A stretch of DNA of 58,957 nucleotides, taken from positions 1 to 58,957 of the forward strand of contig PFEU01000015.1 in NCBI GenBank assembly GCA_002793515.1, read 5' to 3'. Below the pieces are notes generated by a model that ran no database searches, was not told the origin of the DNA, and worked only from the letters and a program-made list of their open reading frames with translations. The DNA is from Candidatus Uhrbacteria bacterium CG10_big_fil_rev_8_21_14_0_10_48_16 (GTDB lineage: Bacteria > Patescibacteriota > Patescibacteriia > UBA9934 > GWF2-40-263). Position numbers and translations under genes: made by a program. Shown here one piece after another: positions 10,145 to 21,547 of the stretch. Every line of letters begins with the position of its first letter. The stretch's first letter is position 1.

Positions 10145-10170
10145 AGCGGGGTGTTTAATACTTCAATAGA

Positions 10171-11010
10171 TTATTCGAGTAGACCTGGGCCATTTGGATC
10201 ATAGCCAGACGCGACTTCGTCCCCATCTGAATACCCATCTCCATCCGTATCAGGATTCAATGGATCCGTTCCATACTCAGATTCTTCCAGATCTGTAAGA
10301 CCATCTCCATCTGAATCTTCATCTTGAACGGACGGCTCTGTGTCCTGTTCTGAAATAGACGTGAGAACAAATTCTAGACAGGTGTCACGATTTAACTCGT
10401 CTGACATTTGATCACAATAGATTCGATCTAATGAGTCATCCGCCAGATCCTGCAAACGCAAGTCTTCGCACTCTGCCGAACTTCCTTGGGCGACACACGT
10501 TTCATACGTAAGCGGAACGGAAAGTGTTTTTTCACACCGGCTTCGTTTTAGAGAGTTCGTGATCAAAGAACAGGAGGTAACATCTCTCGTCCTTAGAGCA
10601 ATATCTTGATACACCCCATCCACACAATCCAACTGCCACGCTGGTTCTTCAATTCCCTGACAATAGAGAACATCCTCCGCCGATCGTGCAATAGCCCAGT
10701 AACAATTGTCTTTCCCTTGTGTTGACTCAATCGTATCACACACCTCAGATGAGGTATGAGCTTGGGCAAGATCTGTCATGACTGATAGTAAACACGTCGC
10801 CTCATTCTCAGCCAGTTCGCACTTCGTACTGGCATTTGATACCTCCTGCGAACCAACGGTTTGTGATAACAATAAGTCGTCCTGACTATTGTAGAAGACA
10901 CGGAATCCTACAAATACGAGTAACAGAATCAATAAAACGACACCCGCCACTAAGGCAACAGGTTTCCAAGAAATTGATACTCCTTCTTGTGGGTAGTCAT
11001 TCAAATCCAT
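10171..11010 (-). CDS. Single-TM Cys-containing surface protein with C-terminal thrombospondin type-3 repeats
   Basis: TM near N-term; [35 protein letters not shown]. Confidence 0.75.
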   Translation of the reverse strand: MDLNDYPQEGVSISWKPVALVAGVVLLILLLVFVGFRVFYNSQDDLLLSQTVGSQEVSNASTKCELAENEATCLLSVMTDLAQAHTSSEVCDTIESTQGKDNCYWAIARSAEDVLYCQGIEEPAWQLDCVDGVYQDIALRTRDVTSCSLITNSLKRSRCEKTLSVPLTYETCVAQGSSAECEDLRLQDLADDSLDRIYCDQMSDELNRDTCLEFVLTSISEQDTEPSVQDEDSDGDGLTDLEESEYGTDPLNPDTDGDGYSDGDEVASGYDPNGPGLLE

Positions 11011-11013
11011 AAA

Positions 11014-14000
11014 TTATTCGTACGGACAGTAGGTCAAATTAATATCACTAAACTCCATAGACCCAGAGCCATAGAAGACGTTTCGCAGAGGAACCGTTTG
11101 TTCTGTGGACTGACAGACAAATCCTTCTGGAAATGGAAGTTCTTTATCAGAACCTACCTGAACTTCTCCTGTGGTCGTTGTCGTATCTCCAGCGGTATTC
11201 GTTGCCGTAAACGTCACATTTGTTCCCAGAATCGAGTCAACAATTGCCTCGTACATCAGAGAAATTTCATCCGCACTTGAGGCTGAGTAAGCATAGTTCC
11301 CTTCACAATCAGTCACGCTTGTTGTACTTGACCAACTACAGGTATTACTCGACATGTGCGCCATGTATCCCTTCAACGATGAACTCGTTGTCACCGCAGC
11401 TGAATAAATAATGATATCTGATCGTGGAATTCCTTCTGATGAACCATCTATCAAATTATCAGCAATTTGAGCCACACACGCAGAAGTGTTAGACCAATCC
11501 TGTGCAGATGGATAATTTGACCAAGAGTAACCTGAACATTCATCACTCGTTGAAGAAGAAATAGAGAAGGAACCGTTATACCCTGGGTCTCCATCAGAAA
11601 GAAGAATGATGATCTTCACTTCTGCTGTCGAACTCGAAAGCACGCTAATGGCCTCCTCAATTCCATTATAGGTAGGAGTTCCACCACCGACAGCGGTGAG
11701 ATATTCACCGATGATAGTTATCAGACTAGACTCTGAGCTCAAACCGCTCAATCCGATATTTGTTTCTGACCCATCCGTTACACTACAAGAACCACTCGTA
11801 TCCGTGTCACTGTCACATTCACTACTCGAATAACAAACTTCTCCTGGATAGGGTCCTCCACTACATATTCCTGTGCTTCCTGAAAAAGAGACGAGCGAGA
11901 TCTGCATATCAGCCCCATTCCCTGAATAGGCATCGAATAAATCTTCGACCGCATTTTGCGTTGCTTCAACCACGTAGTCGATGCGTCTAACCCCCACAGG
12001 GGCACCATAGTTCTCACAGACATAGCCAGTCCCACACTGAGAATCAGACGAACATGCATCTCCGTCGTTTGATCCACCATTACAGTACTTGCTTGCATCC
12101 ACATCCCAGTCCATACTTCCTGACAAGTCTGTCACAAAGACGATGTCTACGTCCGGTGGAATGACTTCAGAATCATTTACGTCCGCGGTAATCTTCGTTG
12201 CCACATTACACGCAGGAATATAGAGTGCCGCATTGTCTGGTGAGTCCCCTTCGTCATTCAAATAACTGTACAGACTGATTGAGTCTGAAGGACTTGAGCC
12301 TGAGATCTCGCTTTGAACGAGCAAGCCTGTTGTTGCATACGCTGTTGGACACGATGACCCACAGTCATCTGCACAGTATGGAGGGACACACTCACCTCCC
12401 GAACAACTATTTGTATCGTATAATGTACTATCAGAAAGCGAAGAAGGAGTCCCTCCTGACCAACTATCGTAATTGAGTGTACAGTAATCTCCATTTTCTG
12501 TTCCTCCGTTACACACACCTAGCCAGTGACAGGTGAACGTATCACCAGAACTATTTGTGGTTGTGTCGTACGTATCGTCACAGGCGGTTGAAACCGTACC
12601 AGTTGACACATCAAAATATTTCAACTGCTCGGAATAGGTTCCGTCACAGATCTCTGAGCCATTTACTTCCAAGTCTCCACAGTACCCCCCTGAAGCACTC
12701 TTATACTGACAGATTGAGTTACAGTAATTACAGGTTCCTCCGTAAGAAGCTTCGCAGACATTTCCATTTTCTATTCCATCATCACACGACTCAAATCCGA
12801 CATTGACGTAGTCATCTCCACAGATGTTCAACTCACACGTGTTCAAACATTCATCATTATTTGAGGTGTTTCCGTCGTCACACACTTCATCTCCTTCCAA
12901 TTCTCCATTTCCACACACCTGATCCCCTCCAACCGGACCGGTCCAAGAAGAAGGCCAGTCACACGTCGCGGAGCATGTACGATAACGGAAGAGGTCATAG
13001 GTATTTGTCGAACATGTCGCCCCTGATCCTGTACATTCTGAATCTGAGGTACACGCATCTCCCGCATCATCTCCCCCGACACAGATAGACCCTGTTCCCG
13101 GAGCCGTTGTAGCCGTTGATGATCCGCACGTATCTCCACTGTCACAATCACTGTCGGACGTACAGGTTGTCACAAGATCGGAACAGAGTTTTCCTTCCCA
13201 TTCCTCATAATCTCCATCACAGTCTTCTGATCCATTCACGACCCCATCCCCACAAGAAAGCCCTGGGAGGGTACAGTTATACGAGCAGTTATTTGCATTC
13301 AAATCATACTGACCGTTTGAGGTCGCGCACCACGGTGAACTCGTTGTCCCTGTTCTGTCTGGACCGATGGTCGTCCAACTTCCAGAGTCCGCTATGAGCG
13401 TGGCATACGTGCTTGTCGTTCCACAATCACACTGCTCGCTGGAAGCAAGGTACCCATCTCCACAAGAAAACGATCCTGTTACGGTACATGTATCACTACA
13501 GTGACCATACGTTCCGTTTAAAGATCCATCATCACAATCCTCACCGGTTTCAACCACGCCGTTTCCACAACTATAAGGGGAACATTCTGCTCCAAAAGCC
13601 TCAGCTTCAGTTTCTGTTTGATACGCATCGGTCACGGTTGATGCTGAAGCTCCACAATCGCTATCACACGCAACCGTGATCAGCCCAGCATTTCCGTCTG
13701 CATCCGTACAACCAATCGTCATCGTATCCCCGATCTCACAGATCTCTCCTGCTCCCTGTGTTCCATCACCACACAAAGCAGAGTCTCCCCATAAATTTCC
13801 GTCACAAAATACCGGTGACGTTGAAAATCCGGTCAAGACCGTCGATGGCGCATTTCCTGTTGGATACTCAACGTAGATCGTTACTTCATCAGTACTATCG
13901 GTATCAATCGCCCGACTCCATGCATTTTTTCCAGCAAGTTCAAGTTGCGCATACAGACGATAATCTTCTCCTCCCACACTCTGGTACCCATACAGATGAG

Positions 14001-17000
14001 AATTTTCAGGACACATAAATGTTCCTGCTTCTCCATTCCAACAAGATGCATCGTCAAACCCCTCTGCGGAACAGTTATAGAATTCATTAATAGGATCCGT
14101 TGGGAGTGCCGTGCCTAGTTCATTGGCAAAGGCAGAATTCCATGAACTCCAGATAGAGTTTGTCAGGGCTGGAACAAACGTTCCTGATTGAACCTCTGGG
14201 AATCCAGCGACACAAACTTCTGCACCTGGACAATCACTGTCCTGATCACAAGACTGTCCTTTTGTGACATCACAGTGGCCGTTCTCGTCTCCGTACGTAT
14301 CAATCAATGCCGACATACTCGTCACATCGATCAATCGTTGCATATCACGGGTCAGTTTTGCTTTTTGCGCATCGCAGATAATCGTGCTGTCCTCAAAACT
14401 CTCATAACAGTCACCGTCCCATTCACAACTGACATAGTTTCCAGAGTCATCGGTTGCATAACTCTCATCCGTGCTGTCCTGACATAAGTTGATATCCGTC
14501 ACCTCATCTGTATTGGCATTGAATCGCCAGTTCTCCAAAATCTGTGCGAAAATCTCCTCTGCATCACTGCTTGCGTTGTCGTTGTACGAAACGATGTACA
14601 TGTTTGGATAAATGAAGGCGTCTGATTCAACAAGATTGGCCGATGTTGCATAAAGCGTATTTCCAGATTGAACGGCCATGTACCCATCAAGTTCTGTCTG
14701 CGTGAACGCCCCGGTGAACTCCTGTTCTTCTGCCCATTCAGATGGAGAAAGATAGCTGGCATTTGAAAGAACTCGAACCCCGATGGCATCACTTGATCCT
14801 TCAACTTTAAAGATAATCTCCTGAATAATTCCTGAAGATGAAAGAGACGTCACGTCAATTGGCTCCCCGAGAGACGGAAGGTCATCTCCTGTGTCTTCTG
14901 GATCTCCAGCATCACGACAGTAATAGAATGAGAAGTTGCTTGGAAGCTCATCCTCCACATAAGGGAACCCAAGACTTGAATCTAGGGCTGGCCATGGATT
15001 CTCACAGAGGTTTGCGGTGACTTCTAAGGTCCCCGACACGGTTCTTGCCGAAGACGATTCACTTCCAGCCGTACTTGGATCAAATAATTCATCCACGGTG
15101 ATCGTGGCGGTACTCAAGACAATTTCTCGACCAGTATATCCAGACGCGGTGTAACTACGTGTTGTATCCTCTGGATCCTCTCCTTCAACTGCGACGACAT
15201 CTCCTTCTTCGCCGTCCGTTTCTGATGAAGTCCAATTCCAATCCCACTCATACAAATCCGTAATCGGTGAAATCTCCTCGTATCCTCCGGAACGATACGT
15301 TTGTGGAGTAGAAACAAACGCATGTTCTTCACCCGTCGAACTGAAGTACTGAATACTCAGCGACTCATAATCCTCAACAGGCGTGATTCCTGTATCTTCC
15401 AAAAGCACACGATCTAGATCACAGATTTCTTCTCCGACGGCAAAGGATTGTGAGAAGTCTTCATCTTCACAGTCGTCATCAATACACAACGTGACATTAT
15501 TCTCGCTTAAGACTCCCGTCTTTTCCTCATCGGAAGAAACGTCATCTCCCACCACCACAAGTTTATAGACAGCGTTCTCTTCTAAGAGCGATCCATAACG
15601 CAGATACACACGGGAAGTTCCATCTGCTTGTTCTACGGTTTGATAGGTCACGGAAACATGACACAGGAATGTACTAGATGCATTCACGTCACGACCAAAG
15701 AGACCGAGAACAAATGACTTCACCCAATGCCATACTTTTCCTCCAAAACCGATCTCTGCTGAACCCGTTGCCCCTAGATAGCCAGACGGACAGTCCTCAA
15801 TGGCACTAATCGTTTCTTGCACTCCATCTCCATCGGAATCAACCGACACGAGATCGAGATACAAATTCGCATTGAACTCATCTTGACCAATCGTTCCGTC
15901 GCCATTTGTATCTTCTGTCTGATCGAACGTCGCCTCATTCATGGTTTCTGAAAAATCAATCCAGACCGCACTATTGCGACAGAATCCGTCATCTGTTCCA
16001 GACGCAAAAGCGGACGTATTATCTCCTGGATACAGAGCTCCATGCGTTGGACGTTCGTAACAACAGTTACTATCTCCACATCCCAAACCACCGGCACCAC
16101 ATGATTGATCTGTGGTACACGAACAGTATAACCGGAGGGTTGCGTCATCCGTCACATCACCATCTACCGTTACAGAAACCGTTGAAACAGCATATCCTGT
16201 CTCCTCATCAACTTCTGTTGGAGCTCCTGTTGCGACTTGCGCCACACCGTAATCTCCTGTTGAAAACGATGCAGATGAAAGCGCATCACACTCTTCTCCA
16301 ATACCTGTCGCGATCCCATCCCCACAAAACGATGGCGTCGAGTACCCATAGGAAGACCCAGACCATAGACAGCTGTTTGAGCATCCTTCCTCACTGTCAC
16401 ACTCCTCGCCTGTATCCACATCTCCATTTCCACAACAATTCAATGAATCTGCGGTTGGGCAGACACTTGTTCCTTCGTAAAGACAAGCAGAAGAACATCC
16501 GTCTCCTTCGGCGGAATAATCCCCTGGATCACAGTCCTCACCGTCTTCGACGACTCCATTTCCACAGGTCGCATAGATATCGGTTTCTGCCGTTGATCCT
16601 TCAATAAGACAATTGTTTGAACAGCCGTCACCTCCTGAACTATTTCCATCATCACAATCTTCTCCTCCTGTGTTTGCCACCCAATCCTGTGTTCCATCTC
16701 CACACACAGATCCAATCGCGCGAGCCCCTTCGTTTTTACATTCCGAAGAACATCCATCCCCATTTAAGAGATTTCCATCGTCACAGTCTTCTCCTCCTTC
16801 GCTCGCAGACCAATCGCGTGTTCCATCTCCACAACATCCTGAACCCGTAATTTCACAACTATCTCCTGAAGCGTATGGACACTCTGTATCAGATCCAGAA
16901 CAGCTATCACCTGTGAGAGAACAAGCCCCTACACAAGCACCTGAATCACACGCTCCATTATTTGAGCATGATGCTTCTGCGTCTTCAAAATCCTCACACA

Positions 17001-20000
17001 CCCCCTCGTCTGAACAGCTTCCACTTTCACAATCTACGCCATCCGTACATGCTTCTCCTACGTCTGTCGCTGAAGAACAGACAGCACTTTCACACGACTC
17101 TTCACAAGATGAATCGTTTGTACACTCAACCCCAGAACCCGCGCAGGCTGAATCGCACTGAACATTTCCTTCATTCAAACATTCAGCAGAACACCCGTCA
17201 CCATCTTCAGACCCTCCATCATCACACTCCTCAGAATCTTGAATGATATCATCTCCACACACCCCATCGGCTGTTGTGACAGGAGCTCCTGCGTTCAAAC
17301 ACGCAGCCGTACAGTAACTTGGAATATTCGTTGTTAATTCGATGGCACCATTCGAAATCATGTAGGACACAACCTCATCTGATTCCACAGCGCTTGATGC
17401 AACACCATTGCTGTTAGGAACATCTTCTGAAGTCCATGGCTCCCAGGCAAACGAACCTGATTGGAGTGTTTGACCTTGAGCGGAACAGTCGTCTGGGGCT
17501 CCTTGTGCAGTTGCCTCAAATTCTGCTCGCTCCCCAACGTAGCTCATGGTCGCGAGCTCTGGATCAAGAGAAATCGAATCAATAGCACAACTCACGGCAT
17601 CATTCTTTGTCCTAAAAATCCAAGAGAAGTCATCTTCAAAGTAACGATTTTCGTCCGTTCCATAGTTTGAACCAGACTCAGAAAGAGCCACGCCTGTTTG
17701 TGAAAGCACAGCGTCACCGGAAACGACCACTCGATACCAGGTATTTGGTTCCATGGTTTCCCCATCCTCGAATTGAATAGAGAACTTCTGTGTTGTAGGA
17801 CTATAGCTAATTGAATCAACAAAATCGGCTTCATCAATTCCAGAAGTCTCGCACAGTGAATTGTCACAACGATACAACGTAACACTGTCTTCATCGATCG
17901 TTGTTTCACTCATGACCGTATTAAACTCCGCCCAAGGCAACGCATTCACGCAGGCGGTGGTACATTGCGGGAAGTAGTCATCAATTTCTGGATCGAGGAA
18001 ATTAATCGTCAATGCTCCCTCTCCGGAAGGATCGTTCTCTGCATCCGTAACCGTGGCCGTAATAATCGCTGGGTCGCCCGCGGATGTCTCACTCTGAGCA
18101 TAGACCTGGTTTGTACAGATCCCTGACCACGCAGAGGTTGGGATCAGGACATGATCGCTCACGGAATCCCAGTACAATTCGTAACCCGCACAACTTAAGG
18201 CCACACATTGATCATTTTGTGCGGTCAGTTGAGCCGTATAGTTCACGTAATCTTGTTCTCTTTGCGTATACTCACCAGGACGAACATTCACATCCCCCAC
18301 TTCACAGGGAGCATCCGAAGTACTCGTGGTAAATTCCCACGTATAATCTTCTTCCATGTACCCCCCATCCGCACTCCTGATCTGATCAATCCCCTGCAGA
18401 GTCACACGATAGAGAGTATCTGTTTCAAATTCTCCTGTTGGATCCCAAGAAAATCCCGTTTCATCCGGCGTTGGCATGGTTCCAGGAACCGCTTCCCAGG
18501 TGGTACATGCTTCCTCTGCCGTTGCCGTACATTTTTCTACAAGAACCGTTGAGGTTGTAAGCGTTGAGGCATCCATGGCCATATTAAATTCGGCCTGCAC
18601 GCTTGCATTCATACAAATGTCTTCCGGGTCACTCCATCCCTCCCATGGGGAAGGCGATGTCCCATCTTCATCACACTGAACAATCACTTGCGGAGTATTT
18701 GGGGTAATTCCGGTCGTCACTTTAAACGCATAATGCGCAGACACCTCTTCTGTCGTATCACAGGTAGAGGAACATGAACCATCTGAACAACAGCTCTCAC
18801 CCTCAGAACACAAATCAGCATCCTCACGACAATCCCCTACTTGAAAGGTGATTGAATTAGATGAATAGCCATTCTCTGCTTCTTCCACAAATAGCGGGCC
18901 TGTCACCGCATCATCTGGAATAACCACCGAAGAAATCTGATCATTTTCCCAAAGACCAAAACTCGCATCTTCTACTGAATAGAACGTCACGGTTCCATCA
19001 TCTGAGCCCAGATTTTCTCCGTATATCGTAATCTCCGTGTCAGCCGGACCTGCGGACGGATTGATATCACAAATGGCCGGACCTGGGGTGTCATCGAGCA
19101 CGACAAAATCTGTCGCCGTTGATTCATTTCCATCCGCTCGCTCTACTGTTACCGCATGCGTCATGGCTTCAATCGCATCTTCTCCTTCTGTAAGATACGT
19201 CTCTGGCACCTTTACCGTAATGTACGTGTCATGCCAAAAATCATCTCCACATACATCAGGAAAATCTGTATCTCCCAATGCGGTATATCCTAATGTTTCA
19301 TTTTCAAAATTGATCGATCCTGTTGTCGTTCCAAATCCTGTTCCGTAAATCGTTACATATTGACCTGGTGGCCCCCAATTCACCGCATCATCACACGTGG
19401 CCCCCTCGCTACAATCGTCATCATCGCCACAATGCACATTATCGTCTGAACAAGCTTTCCACCCTGAATCAATAGAGGAAATGATCGGATCAGATGAACT
19501 CAATACATCCTCCGCCGTAAAGGCAACAGTATTTGAACCAACACGAATAGACTCGCATGTTCCAGCATCCTCACCACAGTCATCATCGCTATCACAGTAA
19601 TCGAGCGTCTCCGAACACCACGAAGTCGCACAACTCTCGCCAGCATCTGTATCGCAATCCTCATCTTCCGAACATGTCTCTCCTGTCTGTGCCCCGTCCG
19701 TATCAATACACACATAATCCCCTGTAAAAACTTGTGCACGGTAATTTCCTGAGTTTACATTAGGAACAACCACTTCAAGACTCTCGTCTGCCCAAGAGAC
19801 ATAGGAACTCGTCTCATAATTTGTGAAATAAAACGTTGAGGATCCCTGAGAGGAGCCAAAACTGTTTCCATACACATCAATCGCACTTCCATAATCGTCC
19901 GCATCCGGATCAAGCGCACAGATTCCTGGACGCGCGATGGCATTCACGTCAAAGTCTTGAATCGATGGACCATAATCATCATCCGTTCGTTCTTCTTCCG

Positions 20001-21543
20001 CTTCTGCGGTCACGACTGAAAGCGGACCGTCAACCGCTGAACCAGGAACTTGCACAATAATCTGACTATCTGACCATTGAACTGACGCATTACATTCATA
20101 CGCCGAAGCCGTCACGTCATCACCGCTTTCTGTCCCTAGGAAATAAATGGTTCCTTCCTCATCTCCAAATCCTTCTCCAGAAATCGTAATAAGATTCCCT
20201 TCCGCTCCGTCCCCAGGAGAGACGCCTTCGATCTTTGGGACAGTGACACACGCCCCATCGATACACTGTCCACTGGAACAATCCGCGTTCTCCGTACAGG
20301 CATCGCCGTCACATGATCCACAGTAATACGCACCCGACGAGTCACCTCCACAATCAACATCTGTTTCTCCGAGGTCTGTATCAAGAACTTCGTTATTACA
20401 GTTGGAGGCACGGAGAACAACAGTGACACGACTAGCCGTGTCTGTATTTCCGGCACAATCATATCCCGTGGCCCAAATATCATACTCCTCATTTGTGGTA
20501 TAGCCTTCCGTGTCCCATTCTTCCGCTTCATCCGCATAGAACGCATTCTCTGCATCTCCACCCGTGAGCGCTCCTGCCGTTGAATAATCGACTCCGGATG
20601 AATACAGAGCTTCGTCGTCATCAATCAGATAAAAATCAACCGTTGAAACACCACTGTCATCTGTGGTCATGGCCTGAAGCAGTTCAATAGAACCTGCGTA
20701 GAAACTTTCTCCGTCTTCTGGCGCGTCCATTTCAACCGTTGGGTCTGCAATATCAATCTCGCTTCCAGTCGTGAAGCTGAACGAACATGGATAGGTCGTT
20801 GTACAGGTAAGAGAAGACCCTAAGGTTGATTCAAGAACCGTCGAATCAACATCAACCGTATAGGTACTTAATGCATCGAAACAAAACTCGTCTTCGTATG
20901 GACTCTCACAGGCTTGAGAGGGGGTGAACGTCACGGTACGACTTCTCACACTGAACGTTCCGTCAACCGCGTCCCCGCTTTCATCTCGAATGAGAATTCC
21001 CTCCTCGACGGTATCTGAATCAACATTTTTTGAAAAAACAAACTGTAACTGAAGGTTCTGCAAGGCTTCTGCACACTCCGTATTTGCGGAACTCAGATAA
21101 AATACCGAACTTCCTCCCCCATCGGTATACCCTCCTGAATCAGAGGGGGACCCTGAAATATCGCCACCCGTAGCCCCCACAAGCGCATTCAAAATAAACT
21201 GTGCAATCGCAAAGCTGGCAAAGACCAGAACAAGACCAATCACGGAATTGATAATGATCTTTTTGGCTGTTTTTACACGCTCTTCATTTCCCCCTGCGGT
21301 CATCCAAACAAACCCTCCATACACCATGAAGGCCACCGTCACCACTCCCACCACGGAAATGGCGGTACGAATGAGGCGGGCAATGATCACCGTGATACTT
21401 GCCGAGGTAGAAAATCCTGCTGTCTCTGCAAAAGACTCAAGATTCACATCTTGCGCCGATACAGGGACAGCAAACAGAATTCCCGCACTGAGTGCCAGTG
21501 CGAGGAACACACCTAGGATGGATGAACGGTTGAGTCTACGCAT
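11014..21543 (-). CDS. Giant (~3,500 aa) Cys-rich surface protein: signal peptide + T4SS-pilin-like TM pair, Ig-like/Big_5-like and IPT/TIG-like segments, DUF4215-like Cys-rich repeats, C-terminal vWA domain
   Basis: N-term MRRLNRSSILGVFLALALSAG...TAISVVGVVTVAFMVYGGFVWMTAGG; repeated CGDGxxxxGEDCDDGNxxxGDGCSxxC; vWA MIDAS 'VFVTDLSGSMDWD'. Start taken at MRRLN, just after the upstream stop. Confidence 0.88.
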   Translation of the reverse strand: MRRLNRSSILGVFLALALSAGILFAVPVSAQDVNLESFAETAGFSTSASITVIIARLIRTAISVVGVVTVAFMVYGGFVWMTAGGNEERVKTAKKIIINSVIGLVLVFASFAIAQFILNALVGATGGDISGSPSDSGGYTDGGGSSVFYLSSANTECAEALQNLQLQFVFSKNVDSDTVEEGILIRDESGDAVDGTFSVRSRTVTFTPSQACESPYEDEFCFDALSTYTVDVDSTVLESTLGSSLTCTTTYPCSFSFTTGSEIDIADPTVEMDAPEDGESFYAGSIELLQAMTTDDSGVSTVDFYLIDDDEALYSSGVDYSTAGALTGGDAENAFYADEAEEWDTEGYTTNEEYDIWATGYDCAGNTDTASRVTVVLRASNCNNEVLDTDLGETDVDCGGDSSGAYYCGSCDGDACTENADCSSGQCIDGACVTVPKIEGVSPGDGAEGNLITISGEGFGDEEGTIYFLGTESGDDVTASAYECNASVQWSDSQIIVQVPGSAVDGPLSVVTAEAEEERTDDDYGPSIQDFDVNAIARPGICALDPDADDYGSAIDVYGNSFGSSQGSSTFYFTNYETSSYVSWADESLEVVVPNVNSGNYRAQVFTGDYVCIDTDGAQTGETCSEDEDCDTDAGESCATSWCSETLDYCDSDDDCGEDAGTCESIRVGSNTVAFTAEDVLSSSDPIISSIDSGWKACSDDNVHCGDDDDCSEGATCDDAVNWGPPGQYVTIYGTGFGTTTGSINFENETLGYTALGDTDFPDVCGDDFWHDTYITVKVPETYLTEGEDAIEAMTHAVTVERADGNESTATDFVVLDDTPGPAICDINPSAGPADTEITIYGENLGSDDGTVTFYSVEDASFGLWENDQISSVVIPDDAVTGPLFVEEAENGYSSNSITFQVGDCREDADLCSEGESCCSDGSCSSTCDTTEEVSAHYAFKVTTGITPNTPQVIVQCDEDGTSPSPWEGWSDPEDICMNASVQAEFNMAMDASTLTTSTVLVEKCTATAEEACTTWEAVPGTMPTPDETGFSWDPTGEFETDTLYRVTLQGIDQIRSADGGYMEEDYTWEFTTSTSDAPCEVGDVNVRPGEYTQREQDYVNYTAQLTAQNDQCVALSCAGYELYWDSVSDHVLIPTSAWSGICTNQVYAQSETSAGDPAIITATVTDAENDPSGEGALTINFLDPEIDDYFPQCTTACVNALPWAEFNTVMSETTIDEDSVTLYRCDNSLCETSGIDEADFVDSISYSPTTQKFSIQFEDGETMEPNTWYRVVVSGDAVLSQTGVALSESGSNYGTDENRYFEDDFSWIFRTKNDAVSCAIDSISLDPELATMSYVGERAEFEATAQGAPDDCSAQGQTLQSGSFAWEPWTSEDVPNSNGVASSAVESDEVVSYMISNGAIELTTNIPSYCTAACLNAGAPVTTADGVCGDDIIQDSEECDDGGSEDGDGCSAECLNEGNVQCDSACAGSGVECTNDSSCEESCESAVCSSATDVGEACTDGVDCESGSCSDEGVCEDFEDAEASCSNNGACDSGACVGACSLTGDSCSGSDTECPYASGDSCEITGSGCCGDGTRDWSASEGGEDCDDGNLLNGDGCSSECKNEGARAIGSVCGDGTQDWVANTGGEDCDDGNSSGGDGCSNNCLIEGSTAETDIYATCGNGVVEDGEDCDPGDYSAEGDGCSSACLYEGTSVCPTADSLNCCGNGDVDTGEECDSEEGCSNSCLWSGSSYGYSTPSFCGDGIATGIGEECDALSSASFSTGDYGVAQVATGAPTEVDEETGYAVSTVSVTVDGDVTDDATLRLYCSCTTDQSCGAGGLGCGDSNCCYERPTHGALYPGDNTSAFASGTDDGFCRNSAVWIDFSETMNEATFDQTEDTNGDGTIGQDEFNANLYLDLVSVDSDGDGVQETISAIEDCPSGYLGATGSAEIGFGGKVWHWVKSFVLGLFGRDVNASSTFLCHVSVTYQTVEQADGTSRVYLRYGSLLEENAVYKLVVVGDDVSSDEEKTGVLSENNVTLCIDDDCEDEDFSQSFAVGEEICDLDRVLLEDTGITPVEDYESLSIQYFSSTGEEHAFVSTPQTYRSGGYEEISPITDLYEWDWNWTSSETDGEEGDVVAVEGEDPEDTTRSYTASGYTGREIVLSTATITVDELFDPSTAGSESSSARTVSGTLEVTANLCENPWPALDSSLGFPYVEDELPSNFSFYYCRDAGDPEDTGDDLPSLGEPIDVTSLSSSGIIQEIIFKVEGSSDAIGVRVLSNASYLSPSEWAEEQEFTGAFTQTELDGYMAVQSGNTLYATSANLVESDAFIYPNMYIVSYNDNASSDAEEIFAQILENWRFNANTDEVTDINLCQDSTDESYATDDSGNYVSCEWDGDCYESFEDSTIICDAQKAKLTRDMQRLIDVTSMSALIDTYGDENGHCDVTKGQSCDQDSDCPGAEVCVAGFPEVQSGTFVPALTNSIWSSWNSAFANELGTALPTDPINEFYNCSAEGFDDASCWNGEAGTFMCPENSHLYGYQSVGGEDYRLYAQLELAGKNAWSRAIDTDSTDEVTIYVEYPTGNAPSTVLTGFSTSPVFCDGNLWGDSALCGDGTQGAGEICEIGDTMTIGCTDADGNAGLITVACDSDCGASASTVTDAYQTETEAEAFGAECSPYSCGNGVVETGEDCDDGSLNGTYGHCSDTCTVTGSFSCGDGYLASSEQCDCGTTSTYATLIADSGSWTTIGPDRTGTTSSPWCATSNGQYDLNANNCSYNCTLPGLSCGDGVVNGSEDCDGDYEEWEGKLCSDLVTTCTSDSDCDSGDTCGSSTATTAPGTGSICVGGDDAGDACTSDSECTGSGATCSTNTYDLFRYRTCSATCDWPSSWTGPVGGDQVCGNGELEGDEVCDDGNTSNNDECLNTCELNICGDDYVNVGFESCDDGIENGNVCEASYGGTCNYCNSICQYKSASGGYCGDLEVNGSEICDGTYSEQLKYFDVSTGTVSTACDDTYDTTTNSSGDTFTCHWLGVCNGGTENGDYCTLNYDSWSGGTPSSLSDSTLYDTNSCSGGECVPPYCADDCGSSCPTAYATTGLLVQSEISGSSPSDSISLYSYLNDEGDSPDNAALYIPACNVATKITADVNDSEVIPPDVDIVFVTDLSGSMDWDVDASKYCNGGSNDGDACSSDSQCGTGYVCENYGAPVGVRRIDYVVEATQNAVEDLFDAYSGNGADMQISLVSFSGSTGICSGGPYPGEVCYSSSECDSDTDTSGSCSVTDGSETNIGLSGLSSESSLITIIGEYLTAVGGGTPTYNGIEEAISVLSSSTAEVKIIILLSDGDPGYNGSFSISSSTSDECSGYSWSNYPSAQDWSNTSACVAQIADNLIDGSSEGIPRSDIIIYSAAVTTSSSLKGYMAHMSSNTCSWSSTTSVTDCEGNYAYSASSADEISLMYEAIVDSILGTNVTFTATNTAGDTTTTTGEVQVGSDKELPFPEGFVCQSTEQTVPLRNVFYGSGSMEFSDINLTYCPYE

Positions 21544-21547
21544 GTAT

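Noticed and set aside
11200-21300. Many + strand and out-of-frame ORFs inside the giant gene
   Set aside because: Low-complexity antisense translations of Cys/Asp/Ser-rich repeats with no independent signals.
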